Source: a virus. Taken from it: 55,389 bases of DNA. Below, piece by piece: positions 7,030 through 13,721 of the stretch. A program made the translations under genes and the position numbers. Where the stretch lies: positions 1-55,389 of IMG/VR virus record IMGVR_UViG_3300046811_000055; one strand, written 5' to 3'. The notes under the pieces were generated by a model, which was not told the DNA's origin, did not search any database, and worked only from the letters and a program-made list of their open reading frames with translations. Numbering within the stretch: the stretch's first letter is position 1; every line of letters begins with the position of its first letter.

Positions 7030-7838
7030 CAGAACTCCATCCGGATCGGGGGCTCTAGCGGTTCGCCCACCGCGCCCTTGTTGGCCTCGATCTCTTCGGC
7101 CGCCTGCTTGAGATACAGGAAGCCCCGGTGCGCCTTCTCGCCCGCCTCAACGGGTTTCAGGTGATAGCCACCGTCCCAGACGTGCAGCACGCCGCACCGG
7201 TCGAACTGCGGCATCTCGTGCTCGATCGGGTCGCCCTCGTCGGGGTACTCGATCCACACGTCCGCATACCGGTACGGCGCGAGTTGGAACGCCACCTCGT
7301 CGTAGACACCCGACCCCGTCTTGACGTCGATCAGCCAGTTCTCGCGGACCCACGATTCATAGGTCGCCCCGCCGAGACCGGTGTTCACGAGCAAGCTCGC
7401 GCCCATATCGAGCGTCCCGCAGTAGCCGTGCACCTTGCTCCACACCACGGCCTCGGACATGAACACCGTGACGTCGAAGTCGTAGAGGAACTGGGTATAC
7501 GCCTCGACGTAGCCCACGAGCTCGGCCGGCACCTGCACCGTCTCGCCGGCCGCCACTGCGGCGCCGAGTACGTGGACCTTGGTCCCCTTGATCTTGGCCG
7601 CCTCATTCCGCCGACGATGCGCGTACGCCACCGCCTTGTAGCGCTCCGACGGTTTCATGGCCACGAGCTCGTCCCAGTAGTCGAGGACATAGTCACCACC
7701 CTGTCGCCCGGCCCACGGCGTGAGCACGCGCTGCAACGGAATTGCCTTGTCCAGAATCCCGGTCACGCCCGGTACCCGCTGGCCCGACTCGTTCTCGTAC
7801 CAGTGGTAGCGCCCCTTGTCGACGCGCCGAATCGTCAC
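7029..7838 (-). CDS. RecB/Cas4-like PD-(D/E)XK exonuclease
   Basis: The 269-aa protein has the RecB-nuclease motif order: GTKVH with His89, GTLD with Asp144, IDVKTG with Asp171 and Lys173, and QLAPYRY with Gln185 and Tyr189. These are the metal-binding and catalytic residues of phage RecB-like/Cas4-like 5'-3' exonucleases, which make single strands for an annealing protein. Pairing with ERF two genes downstream fits that role. Start is GTG in GTGA overlap with the previous gene. Confidence 0.85.
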   Translation of the reverse strand: MTIRRVDKGRYHWYENESGQRVPGVTGILDKAIPLQRVLTPWAGRQGGDYVLDYWDELVAMKPSERYKAVAYAHRRRNEAAKIKGTKVHVLGAAVAAGETVQVPAELVGYVEAYTQFLYDFDVTVFMSEAVVWSKVHGYCGTLDMGASLLVNTGLGGATYESWVRENWLIDVKTGSGVYDEVAFQLAPYRYADVWIEYPDEGDPIEHEMPQFDRCGVLHVWDGGYHLKPVEAGEKAHRGFLYLKQAAEEIEANKGAVGEPLEPPIRMEF

Positions 7839-8014
7839 CGGAATGCCCCTCCGCCAGCGTCCGGCGAGATTTGGCCGACGTCGACTCCGAGCGCTTCCAG
7901 TGCACTCCGCACCCTGGCCTTGTTGGATTCAACCTCAGTTCGCGAAATGGCGAATTCGCTGCTTACGTCATCCTGCAATCCGAGGATGTACTCAATCGCC
8001 TCGTCCCTGGTCAT
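7835..8014 (-). CDS. Hypothetical protein, 59 aa
   Basis: A small acidic helical protein (MTRDEAIEYILGLQDDV...) with no recognised family. I prefer the ATG at 8014 because GAGG lies 8 nt upstream; a GTG three codons earlier is possible. Coupled to the exonuclease by GTGA. Confidence 0.6.
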   Translation of the reverse strand: MTRDEAIEYILGLQDDVSSEFAISRTEVESNKARVRSALEALGVDVGQISPDAGGGAFR

Positions 8015-8036
8015 CGCATCCACCTCAGCCGCATGG

Positions 8037-8165
8037 TCATCGCTTGTTCGGATCGTTCGCGGCCTGCCGTTGCAGCAACGCGCTGTGCCGCCGCGCCGCC
8101 TCCGCCTGCTTGGCCAGGTGCGCCGCCCATTGCTGCGAGTTGTAGTTGCTGTTCGTCCCGGTCAT
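8037..8165 (-). CDS. Hypothetical small protein, 42 aa
   Basis: A Gln/Ala-rich, basic, predicted single-helix protein that starts MTGTNSNYNSQQW. Its ATG overlaps the upstream stop (AAATGA) and has GAGGAGAG upstream. Function unknown. Confidence 0.55.
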   Translation of the reverse strand: MTGTNSNYNSQQWAAHLAKQAEAARRHSALLQRQAANDPNKR

Positions 8166-8314
8166 TTGCTCTCCTCGTGCTTGACCTCGGTCATGGAGAC
8201 GGTTTCGGCCACGCGCCGGACGGACGGCAGGATGCCTCCGATTGCTCCGCGCACGATCCGCTCCCGCATCGGGTATTCGTCGTCCACCACCACCGTGAGC
8301 GTGATCGTCTTCAT
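8162..8314 (-). CDS. Hypothetical small protein, 50 aa
   Basis: The N-terminus looks like a beta strand (MKTITLTVVVDDEYP), followed by a helix. ATG at 8314 is preceded by GGAG. Both ends overlap neighbouring genes by 4 nt. No family recognised. Confidence 0.6.
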   Translation of the reverse strand: MKTITLTVVVDDEYPMRERIVRGAIGGILPSVRRVAETVSMTEVKHEESK

Positions 8315-8535
8315 AGCGCTCCGCCCGCTTCGATCTCCATGCCCTCCAGCGGGTCAGCCGCAGCCCGCTGGTTGACCCGCGCCCGCTCGATCGCCTTGAT
8401 GTAGGCGGTCGTCACACGCGGGCTCACGTACGCCAGCAGAATCTTTTCCGTCTCGTACCGAGCTCGCGCCACGGTCGGAGCCTCGACGTCGTCCAGCGCG
8501 TCAAGGCACTCCCGGATCGTCATCTCAGCACTCAC
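8311..8535 (-). CDS. Hypothetical helical protein, about 74 aa
   Basis: An Arg/Glu/Ala-rich helical protein. Two starts are possible: GTG at 8535, with GAGGG 5-6 nt upstream (chosen), or ATG at 8523 with a poor ribosome site. No family recognised. Confidence 0.55.
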   Translation of the reverse strand: MSAEMTIRECLDALDDVEAPTVARARYETEKILLAYVSPRVTTAYIKAIERARVNQRAAADPLEGMEIEAGGAL

Positions 8536-8543
8536 CGGGGCCC

Positions 8544-9035
8544 TCAGTTCTTCTTGGCGTTCTTGAGTCGTTCCTGGTCGCCCTCGAATACCTGACGATC
8601 GGTCCGCGTTTCGTTGGCCTTGGCCCATCCAATTCGGAACTTGGACCAGTCCTTGTTGCTGATCGTGCTTTTTCCGGTCACCACACCCATCCCTTCCAGT
8701 GCGCGTTTGTCCGGCACGTCCTTGAGCGGATCGACCAGAGTCAGCCGCTTCTCGACGTCCCGCGCGGCCGAGTATGAACTGACCACGTCGCCGTCGAAGC
8801 CGGACGCCCTGACGGCGTTCACGCCGAAGTAGTCCTGCTCCCAATACGGCTCCCACGTGGTCGGGACGCCGGACCACCCGATGAAGAACCCATCGGCGTT
8901 GGTGTGCGTGGCCTCCCACTCGTCAAACCACCCGTCGCCGGGCGGATGAGCGCGGGTATCCGCCACTCGGCAGGCGACCTCGATCCCGGCCCGGACCTCT
9001 TTGCCCCCGGGTAGCCGCCCGTATGGGTCGGTCAC
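8544..9035 (-). CDS. Hypothetical protein, 163 aa
   Basis: The sequence is Trp/Tyr-rich in the first 75 residues (DGWFDEWEATHTN, WEPYWEQDYFG) and charged afterwards. GTG start at 9035 is in GTGA overlap with the resolvase-like gene. No family recognised and no membrane segment. Confidence 0.65.
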   Translation of the reverse strand: MTDPYGRLPGGKEVRAGIEVACRVADTRAHPPGDGWFDEWEATHTNADGFFIGWSGVPTTWEPYWEQDYFGVNAVRASGFDGDVVSSYSAARDVEKRLTLVDPLKDVPDKRALEGMGVVTGKSTISNKDWSKFRIGWAKANETRTDRQVFEGDQERLKNAKKN

Positions 9036-9373
9036 GTGTCCAGCCCCGCCTTCTTGATCAGCCGCACGAACGTGTCCGGGCGCATGGCCACCACGCCGTC
9101 CACCGCCTGCCCCTTGCCGCGGACCTTGTAGAACACGACACCGAACTCCGACCCGTTGTTGGCAGCCTCAAGCTCTGCCTCCCGGATCCACGCAGGCACG
9201 GACAGCGTCGCCACGTTCTTGCACTCGATGACCACCTGCTCGGAGCCCCACGTCACATCGCCCTTGTCGGTCGCCCCCGCCAGCACCTTGCGTCGGACGC
9301 CAGGGATGAACGGAGCAAGCCAGTTGACGCACGCGGTCTCCCACCACGTCCCCTTGGCCTTGCTCCGGCTCAC
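9032..9373 (-). CDS. Holliday-junction-resolvase-like nuclease
   Basis: The 113-aa product has the small archaeal-Hjc/VRR-like PD-(D/E)XK pattern: a conserved Glu in the first helix (GTWWETACVNWL), a Gly-Asp turn (DKGDVTW), then the catalytic strand VVIECKN (E-x-K). Small proteins of this type are annotated as Holliday junction resolvases in many actinophages. It completes a recombination set with the RecB-like nuclease and ERF. Start GTG at 9373 in GTGA overlap. Confidence 0.75.
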   Translation of the reverse strand: MSRSKAKGTWWETACVNWLAPFIPGVRRKVLAGATDKGDVTWGSEQVVIECKNVATLSVPAWIREAELEAANNGSEFGVVFYKVRGKGQAVDGVVAMRPDTFVRLIKKAGLDT

Positions 9374-9540
9374 GGCTTCCGCCTCTTCGCCGCGTTGATG
9401 CACATGACGAATACCAGGACAGCCGACGTGAACGCTCCGCCCCAGATGTAGTGCAGACCCACCAGCGCCGAGACAACGGCCACGAGCGCGCCGGCGAAGA
9501 GGGCCAGAACGAACGCCGACAGGGCCTCCGTCGTGGTCAC
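9370..9540 (-). CDS. Two-helix membrane protein, 56 aa
   Basis: Two hydrophobic stretches (about residues 7-28 and 34-48) with a basic C-terminus (NAAKRRKP) indicate a small inner-membrane protein. Both ends are GTGA overlaps (9537-9540 and 9370-9373). Function unknown; holin-like topology, but the gene is far from the lysis genes. Confidence 0.65.
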   Translation of the reverse strand: MTTTEALSAFVLALFAGALVAVVSALVGLHYIWGGAFTSAVLVFVMCINAAKRRKP

Positions 9541-9914
9541 CGCTTGACCAATCCGGGGCGGTAGGGCTCGATCACGAGCCGACGCGCGGGTGCCTCGATC
9601 CGGCAGTCCGACGTCTTCCGGTCGATGCTGATCACGTCCGCATCGCCAGCGAGCGCGTCAGCGATCTCGGAAATGACCACGTCCGCGTGCCAGTACTCGG
9701 CGTCGAGGCTCGCCGTGATCTCGGTCAGCCGCTCGGCCGTGAGTTTGACGTACGGGGCCTGACCCATGTGCCGCCCGCTCACGTCGATATCGCCCCGCAG
9801 GTCGATCCCGCTCAACTTCCGGAACGCGTTCAGCGCGTTGGTCAATGCGATCAACCCTCGCTGGTAGCTCTCCGCCCGCTCCTTGACGTCCTGCTCCTTG
9901 CTCTTGCGGTCCAT
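9537..9914 (-). CDS. Hypothetical protein, 125 aa
   Basis: A soluble protein with a charged N-terminal helix and a mixed C-terminal domain ending in a basic tail. The ATG at 9914 has GGAGGG 6-7 nt upstream. It is the first gene after the tRNA-like cluster. No family recognised. Confidence 0.65.
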   Translation of the reverse strand: MDRKSKEQDVKERAESYQRGLIALTNALNAFRKLSGIDLRGDIDVSGRHMGQAPYVKLTAERLTEITASLDAEYWHADVVISEIADALAGDADVISIDRKTSDCRIEAPARRLVIEPYRPGLVKR

Positions 9915-9938
9915 GCTCGCCCTCCTAGTTGTCAAACG

Positions 9939-10026
9939 TGCCCCTGACCGGATTCAAACCGGCGACCTCCGCCGCGCCCGGATCCGGGGGTTGAGGCGGT
10001 GCTCTGATCGTCTGAGCTACAAGGGC
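9939..10026 (-). tRNA. tRNA-like element 1 with expanded anticodon loop
   Basis: A 7-bp acceptor stem (GCCCTTG / CAGGGGC), D-arm (GCTC/GAGC), anticodon stem (CCGCC/GGCGG), AGGTC variable loop and T-arm (GCCGG-TTTGAAT-CCGGT) are all present. The anticodon loop is 21 nt instead of 7 and contains a small CCCG-GATC-CGGG hairpin. No CCA is encoded and the D-loop lacks the usual GG. The fold is real but it is unlikely to decode normally. It could be a decayed tRNA, an intron-like insertion, or a structural RNA. Confidence 0.5.
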
Positions 10027-10100
10027 TTGAGCCTGCGTTGCAAACGGCGGCAGGCCAGCGCCGCTCTGGTAAGCCGGGTATCCCTCCCGGCCCATCTGCG

Positions 10101-10166
10101 TGCCCTCGGGGCGGCTTGAACGCCCTACTCATCTGGATGAGGCTCGACCCACTGAGCGTCGAGGGC
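10101..10166 (-). tRNA. tRNA-like element 2 with shortened anticodon arm
   Basis: A 7-bp acceptor (GCCCTCG / CGAGGGC), a D-arm (GCTC-AGTGGGTC-GAGC, with GG in the loop) and a T-arm (GGGCG-TTCAAGC-CGCCC) are well formed. Between them the anticodon arm is only CTCAT-CCAG-ATGAG and the variable region is 2 nt, about 7 nt short of a normal tRNA. A functional anticodon cannot be assigned. Confidence 0.45.
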
Positions 10167-10240
10167 TTGCGGTCCACGTGCGACACGGGGTGGACCAGCC
10201 CGCTACCTGCCCGCGCCTCCCAGCATCAGGCCAATCGCGC

Positions 10241-10324
10241 TTCGCCGGAGAGAATCGGACTCCCACGCTCCCGTAGCCCGTGCGGGCCAGCCGTAGACGG
10301 TTGCGTTCCCCTTGCGGCGGCGAA
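10241..10324 (-). tRNA. tRNA-like element 3, class II shape
   Basis: A 7-bp acceptor (TTCGCCG / CGGCGAA), a T-arm (GGGAG-TCCGATT-CTCTC) and a long variable hairpin (GCCCG-CAC-GGGC) give a class II outline. The D-arm is poor. The anticodon hairpin is CCG-TCTA-CGG; CTA lies in the loop after a T, as in an amber-suppressor anticodon, but the loop is too short for confident assignment. Confidence 0.35.
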
Positions 10325-10331
10325 CCCGTGC

Positions 10332-10481
10332 TCAGTGACGGTTCAGGTAGTGGATGCCAGCGATGCCGAGTTTGATCATGATCACCCAGAAGACGACGGT
10401 CAGTACCAGCGACCCGAGCATGACGAACGCCCATACCACTCCGCCCGTACCGACCGCCCGCCGTGCGTCCCGCCTGGTCAT
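10332..10481 (-). CDS. Single-helix membrane protein, 49 aa
   Basis: A basic N-terminus (MTRRDARRAVGTGG) precedes one long hydrophobic helix (about residues 15-43). The ATG at 10481 lies 1 nt after the upstream stop. Function unknown. Confidence 0.65.
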   Translation of the reverse strand: MTRRDARRAVGTGGVVWAFVMLGSLVLTVVFWVIMIKLGIAGIHYLNRH

Positions 10482-10482
10482 C

Positions 10483-10797
10483 TCAGCCCTCCGTGTGGAC
10501 GTGTCCGTGCGAGACGGCATCGTCGCACGCATAGCAGAAGTGCTTGTCGTACAGGCAGTCGTCGCAGACCTTGCTGATATCCGGTACCTCAACCTCGGTG
10601 ATGTCGAGGTAGACCGCGACGAACGGGCCAAAGTTCGAGGTGGCCAGCACGTCGGAGCTGACCGACCCGCACGAGTCGATGTAGCCGGGAGTCGGGTCGC
10701 CCTTGCGTCCGACGCTCAGGCAGGCCATCTCGTCGCCCGCCATCCCGAACTTGATCCAGTAGTCCCCGTCCGAGTCCTTCAGCGCGGGGATCCTCAC
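10483..10797 (-). CDS. Hypothetical protein with C-terminal zinc motif, 104 aa
   Basis: The C-terminus holds Cys-x2-Cys, Cys-x2-Cys and several His (CDDCLYDKHFCYACDD, then HGH), a likely zinc ribbon. The N-terminal 70 residues look like a beta-rich domain. GTG at 10797 forms GTGA with the upstream stop. No family recognised. Confidence 0.6.
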   Translation of the reverse strand: MRIPALKDSDGDYWIKFGMAGDEMACLSVGRKGDPTPGYIDSCGSVSSDVLATSNFGPFVAVYLDITEVEVPDISKVCDDCLYDKHFCYACDDAVSHGHVHTEG

Positions 10798-11309
10798 CAC
10801 GGGTTCCTGCGCTGGATCAAGGCCAGGCGGTTCTCAACGTAGGACGCATCGACGGCGGCATCCGCCCGCCACGCGTCCCGGAACTCCACGATCTCCGCCC
10901 ACTCGCGGGCCGCGTTGGAGAGCCAGGACGCCAAATCGTGGGGCAGCTGGAGCAATGCCTGAGCGTCGTCCACGATGTTGACCTCGGTGCCGTTGACGAG
11001 GACGGTTTCACTAGAGATCCGTCCCGAGCGACCCACGATCATCCTGGCGCCCGCCTTGAACACGGCGTGACCGAACAGGCAGGCCACCGTCCCGCAGTCG
11101 AACGCCGGAACGAGCGTCTCCTGAACGTCGGGCCGGAGATCCTCCCTCCAGAGAGTCACCTGGTCTCCGTGTTGGTCAACGCGACCGAGCCACTGCCCCT
11201 GATCCCAGGTCGCGAACTCGTGGGCCCCGATCTCTTCGATGAGCTCTTCCAGCAGGGCCAGCCCGCGCTTGTCGCTCAGCTTCGCGATCGGCTCATACGC
11301 TCCGCTCAC
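10794..11309 (-). CDS. Hypothetical protein, 171 aa
   Basis: A soluble acidic protein with Trp-rich segments and no recognised family. GTG at 11309 gives GTGA overlap with the preceding gene and a GGAAGG site at good spacing, so I prefer it to an ATG nine bases earlier. Confidence 0.65.
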   Translation of the reverse strand: MSGAYEPIAKLSDKRGLALLEELIEEIGAHEFATWDQGQWLGRVDQHGDQVTLWREDLRPDVQETLVPAFDCGTVACLFGHAVFKAGARMIVGRSGRISSETVLVNGTEVNIVDDAQALLQLPHDLASWLSNAAREWAEIVEFRDAWRADAAVDASYVENRLALIQRRNPW

Positions 11310-11437
11310 TGCGTCCATCCCTTCCCGAACGTCGATGCGTCGTCGTACCGCGGGTCCTTCGGGTCGGGCCGAATCTGCCCCTTCCCGGCCGGCGGAAGCC
11401 TGACCTCTGCCTTTACCGGGGCCGTGTGCTTGCCCAT
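11306..11437 (-). CDS. Hypothetical small protein, 43 aa
   Basis: A basic, Pro/Lys-rich peptide starting MGKHTAPVKAEVRLPP. ATG at 11437 has a weak AGAGAG site. Function unknown; the stretch upstream (11,438-11,955) shows no gene and holds structured RNA-like sequence. Confidence 0.5.
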   Translation of the reverse strand: MGKHTAPVKAEVRLPPAGKGQIRPDPKDPRYDDASTFGKGWTQ

Positions 11438-11637
11438 GTCGCTCTCTTCGTCCAAGTCGATCCGTCTCCCATGTCCTGCCCCTTCCGTTGCTACGTGCGG
11501 TAGCGGGTAACGATCCCGCAAGCGCCCGCTAAGACGCCCTCCACGCTGCAAACCTGAATGCAGCTACCGCCTCGACAGTCTTTCGGCTTGCATTTTCCCG
11601 GCGTCCCGGGCGCAACTACCCGCCACTGTCATTGCCG

Positions 11638-11687
11638 TGCGGCCCTGAGGGGTCGAACCCCAGTCCCCCGCCTTTACGGGACGCCGC
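11638..11687 (-). other. tRNA-half-like stem structure
   Basis: A T-arm (TGGGG-TTCGACC-CCTCA) is followed by GGGCCGC, which can pair with an upstream GCGGC, enclosing one hairpin (CCCG...CGGG). This resembles a tRNA top half (acceptor plus T-arm) without a normal anticodon domain. A D-arm-like hairpin (GCTC-TGGCGCTT-GAGC) lies further upstream in the same sense at about 11,695-11,710. A decayed tRNA is the simplest reading. Confidence 0.3.
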
Positions 11688-11773
11688 CTCCGTGCTCAAG
11701 CGCCAGAGCGCTTTCCTTGTCGTTCCGCTCGCATCGTCCTCACCCGCCCTTCCGTACTCGCCTTGGTCAAAGC

Positions 11774-11860
11774 CCTACGGGGTGGACTCGAACCACCCTG
11801 GCTCCGCGAAAAGCCATCCTCAAGCGTCCGCAGCTTCCCCGCTGCATCGTCTCGCGTAGG
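11774..11860 (-). tRNA. tRNA-like element 4, class II shape
   Basis: A 6-bp acceptor (CCTACG / CGTAGG), a canonical T-arm (GGTGG-TTCGAGT-CCACC) and a long variable arm (TGGCT...AGCCA) are clear. A GCAGC-GGGGAA-GCTGC hairpin takes the D-arm position. No standard anticodon stem of 5 bp with a 7-nt loop can be drawn. Together with elements 1-3 it makes a cluster of aberrant tRNAs between 9.9 and 11.9 kb. Confidence 0.35.
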
Positions 11861-11911
11861 TCCCACCCACGGGCATCCGCTCCGCCACAGAGCAGCCCAT
11901 GCAGGTTTTCT

Positions 11912-11951
11912 CGGCCCCCCCGCCGTCTGCTCGACAGGACGGGGGGAGCCG
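11912..11951. other. Strong GC hairpin
   Basis: Arms of about 16 nt (CGGC-CCCCCC-GCCGTC and its near complement GGAC-GGGGGG-AGCCG) enclose a 8-10 nt loop just downstream of the 26-aa zinc gene. No T-run follows on either strand, so it is not a classical terminator; it could be an RNA processing or stability element at the boundary of the tRNA-like cluster. Confidence 0.5.
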
Positions 11952-11955
11952 AAGC

Positions 11956-12036
11956 TCAGTCGTAGTACAGGTCGACGCAGGTCTGCGAACAAAAGTCGTT
12001 GTGCTTGTTCGTCTTACGGCTGCACTGGGGGCACAT
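11956..12036 (-). CDS. Zinc-ribbon micro-protein, 26 aa
   Basis: The peptide has Cys2-x2-Cys5 and Cys16-x3-Cys20 in MCPQC...FCSQTC, a complete four-Cys mini zinc ribbon ending VDLYYD. The regular cysteine spacing argues that this tiny frame is real. Ribosome site is weak (GAAAGACA). Function unknown. Confidence 0.6.
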   Translation of the reverse strand: MCPQCSRKTNKHNDFCSQTCVDLYYD

Positions 12037-12042
12037 TGTCTT

Positions 12043-12249
12043 TCAGCCTTCCGTTTCGTCCAGCGTGATCCCGAACAGGGTGATCCCGAACAGGGTGGCC
12101 AGTGATCGGCCAACCCGCTCGACTTCCTGCATGTCCAGATCGGGCCATTTCTTGAACCCGTCCTCGTAGATCAGAACCATTCCGTCTTCGTCTCGGCTGA
12201 TCTCGTCCATCCGGTCGTAGATATGCCCCATCAGGTCGAACGCGTCCAT
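12043..12249 (-). CDS. Hypothetical protein with 15-bp internal duplication, 68 aa
   Basis: An acidic helical protein with no recognised family. The C-terminal part contains LFGITLFGIT, encoded by an exact 15-bp tandem repeat at about 12,066-12,096, a recent in-frame slippage event. Start ATG at 12249 overlaps the stop of the next gene (TGATG). Confidence 0.65.
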   Translation of the reverse strand: MDAFDLMGHIYDRMDEISRDEDGMVLIYEDGFKKWPDLDMQEVERVGRSLATLFGITLFGITLDETEG

Positions 12250-12803
12250 CAGTCGTCCACCCGATCCGACCAGGGAACCTCACCGAGGTACTCGGCGTGC
12301 TCAGCGGCAGCCTCGGCAACAGTTGGCCACCCCTCAAGGTCCCAGCGGGTCTCGTCTGCGATCAGGCCACGGTGCGAGCACTTGGCGGGGTTCTCGTCCA
12401 TGAACCGCTGGTACTCGGCGTGGTCGTTCGCCTCCACCGTGCGGTGGTAGTCGATGTTCTCCGCCTCGTCCCACGCCGCGAGGTATTCGCCATCGGTCAT
12501 GCTCGGGCAGCCGTTGAAGCCATGGCGCCAATGCGAGCACTCGTTCTCGGACCATGTCCTCGCGTGCTCGTCAAAGTTGCGATCCACCTTGATTGCCTCA
12601 TCCCACGCCGCGAGGTACTCCCGCTTGGTGACCGACACGCCGTTGGGCTTGCTGGCCTCGCCAGGACCGCACCAGAACCGAATCTCACCGAAGTACGCAG
12701 AGGTGGTCCAGCATCCGTCCGCGAACCGAAGGCCAACGACGGAGAAAGGGCAAAGGTCGTATCCCGCACCGTGCGGGCAGTGAGTGGGGATCGTGGCGGT
12801 CAT
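12249..12803 (-). CDS. Cys/His-rich protein with internal repeat, 184 aa
   Basis: The N-terminus has a CPHGAGYDLCPF metal-binding-like motif. Two homologous units follow, each with EYLAAWDEA and then a Cys-His pair (CSHWRHG and CSHRGL), so the protein arose by internal duplication. This suggests repeated zinc-binding modules. No named family recognised. GTG/ATG context is good and both ends overlap neighbours. Confidence 0.65.
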   Translation of the reverse strand: MTATIPTHCPHGAGYDLCPFSVVGLRFADGCWTTSAYFGEIRFWCGPGEASKPNGVSVTKREYLAAWDEAIKVDRNFDEHARTWSENECSHWRHGFNGCPSMTDGEYLAAWDEAENIDYHRTVEANDHAEYQRFMDENPAKCSHRGLIADETRWDLEGWPTVAEAAAEHAEYLGEVPWSDRVDD

Positions 12804-13054
12804 CAGGACTCCAGACCGACGTAGGCGGTAGCCATGCGGTCAAGGTCGCCGTTGATTTCGATGTCCACCAAGCGGGCGGCCTGCTCAAGCCTCAGGCAGT
12901 CGACGCAATCGACCCGCGCCCAGAGTTCGGGACGCTTCTCCGTCAGAGCCTGTCCCCGACCAGCTTTTGTGGTCCCGCAGACCGAGCGGCCCATGCGGTT
13001 GCTGCCGTGGACGGTGTAGTCGATCTCGGGAAGCGGTGCGAGTTTCTTGGTCAT
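12803..13054 (-). CDS. Hypothetical protein, 83 aa
   Basis: The sequence includes VHGSNRMGRSVCG and a later CVDCLRLEQ, a pattern common in small actinophage proteins with one structural zinc. ATG at 13054 has AAGGAG 8 nt upstream. The leader carries a GGTGGCGTTAACT element repeated 478 bp upstream. Confidence 0.7.
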   Translation of the reverse strand: MTKKLAPLPEIDYTVHGSNRMGRSVCGTTKAGRGQALTEKRPELWARVDCVDCLRLEQAARLVDIEINGDLDRMATAYVGLES

Positions 13055-13094
13055 CTGTGGCTCCTTGAGAGTAGAGGTGGCGTTAACTCTCCGA

Positions 13095-13298
13095 CTAGCG
13101 GTACGTCGTCCAAAGCTCGTTGCTCGATGCGCGGGCCTCGTCGTAGTTGAAGCCTTCGTAACTGTCGACCGTCCGATCGATGTGGCGGCCGAATCGGAGC
13201 AGGGCGTACGAGTGGTACATGCCGTCCGAAGTGCGGTGCAGGTAGATGTCAGCTCGCCGTAGCGAGACCTTCTTGACCGTGTCAAGGTCCATGCCCAT
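13095..13298 (-). CDS. First gene of the leftward early operon, 67 aa
   Basis: A small mixed alpha/beta protein with many Tyr and His and no recognised family. The start ATG at 13298 follows GGAGGG by 7 nt. It lies immediately behind the structured leader (13326-13543) and the palindromic operator/promoter, so it is probably the first translated gene of the early leftward transcript. Confidence 0.65.
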   Translation of the reverse strand: MGMDLDTVKKVSLRRADIYLHRTSDGMYHSYALLRFGRHIDRTVDSYEGFNYDEARASSNELWTTYR

Positions 13299-13325
13299 CA
13301 CCTGCCCTCCGTGTGGCTCCGGAAG

Positions 13326-13543
13326 TTGAAAACTGAATCCCGTCGAATCAGCGCTACGCGGTGAGTGTGTTTCCCGCCTTGCCCCTGTCGGTTGGAAGAG
13401 TTCCTTCCCGGGGAGTGGCGTTCCCGGTCATTGACGCTTGCGCGTTTAACCCGGGTTCTGTTTCTCGTCCGGTACTAACGTCCCCGCTTGGAAGTTCGGG
13501 CGCCCGTTTGGCTTTTCTCTTCGTTCCGGGATTCAGTTTTCAA
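13326..13543 (-). ncRNA. Candidate structured leader RNA closed by a 17-bp stem
   Basis: TTGAAAACTGAATCCCG and its perfect complement lie at 13326-13342 and 13527-13543. In the leftward transcript they can form a 17-bp stem closing a 184-nt domain that contains further palindromes (CGGGCGCCCG, AACCCGGGTT, GGAAGGAACTCTTCC). The 3' arm ends shortly before the ribosome site of the first early gene. No open frame with a ribosome site is seen inside. It could be a riboswitch-like leader, an attenuator, a stable ncRNA, or a non-autonomous mobile element; no target-site duplication flanks it. Confidence 0.5.
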
Positions 13544-13580
13544 TCTGCGTGTCGGTGGCGTTAACTTCCCGACACCTCAG

Positions 13581-13609
13581 ACATTAGACCCCCTGCCAAA
13601 ATTTGGCAA
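13581..13609 (-). promoter_or_regulatory. Leftward early promoter
   Basis: TTGCCA (-35, 13604-13609) and TAATGT (-10, 13581-13586) are spaced by 17 nt on the minus strand. The -35 box is part of the palindrome TGCCAAA-A-TTTGGCA, so a regulator bound there would block it. Predicted transcripts enter the structured leader upstream of the 67-aa gene. Confidence 0.55.
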
Positions 13610-13690
13610 CCCGTCCTGCCGAATCCCTTGGGGGAATCTCAGATGCCTGTCCGCGCGTCCGTCCGTGTCATACTTGCCAAAGTTTGGCAA
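13594..13690. promoter_or_regulatory. Two palindromic operators, TTGCCAAA-N-TTTGGCAA
   Basis: A 15-bp palindrome at 13594-13608 and a 17-bp one at 13674-13690 share the half-site TTGCCAAA and sit in the divergent control region between the leftward early genes and the rightward plasmid-like genes. Spacing of 80 bp would allow looping. Their position makes them the best candidates for the master control of this region; the cognate regulator is not identified. Confidence 0.7.
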
Positions 13691-13721
13691 CCGGACAGGA
13701 CAGGTCAGAGGAGACAGGTCA

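Noticed and set aside
7128-8375. A 415-aa plus-strand open frame
   Set aside because: Antisense to the RecB-like exonuclease with shadow-type composition.
11438-11955. Protein-coding genes in the 518-nt gap
   Set aside because: Open frames here are antisense to tRNA-like arms or lack ribosome sites; only structured RNA-like sequence is supported.
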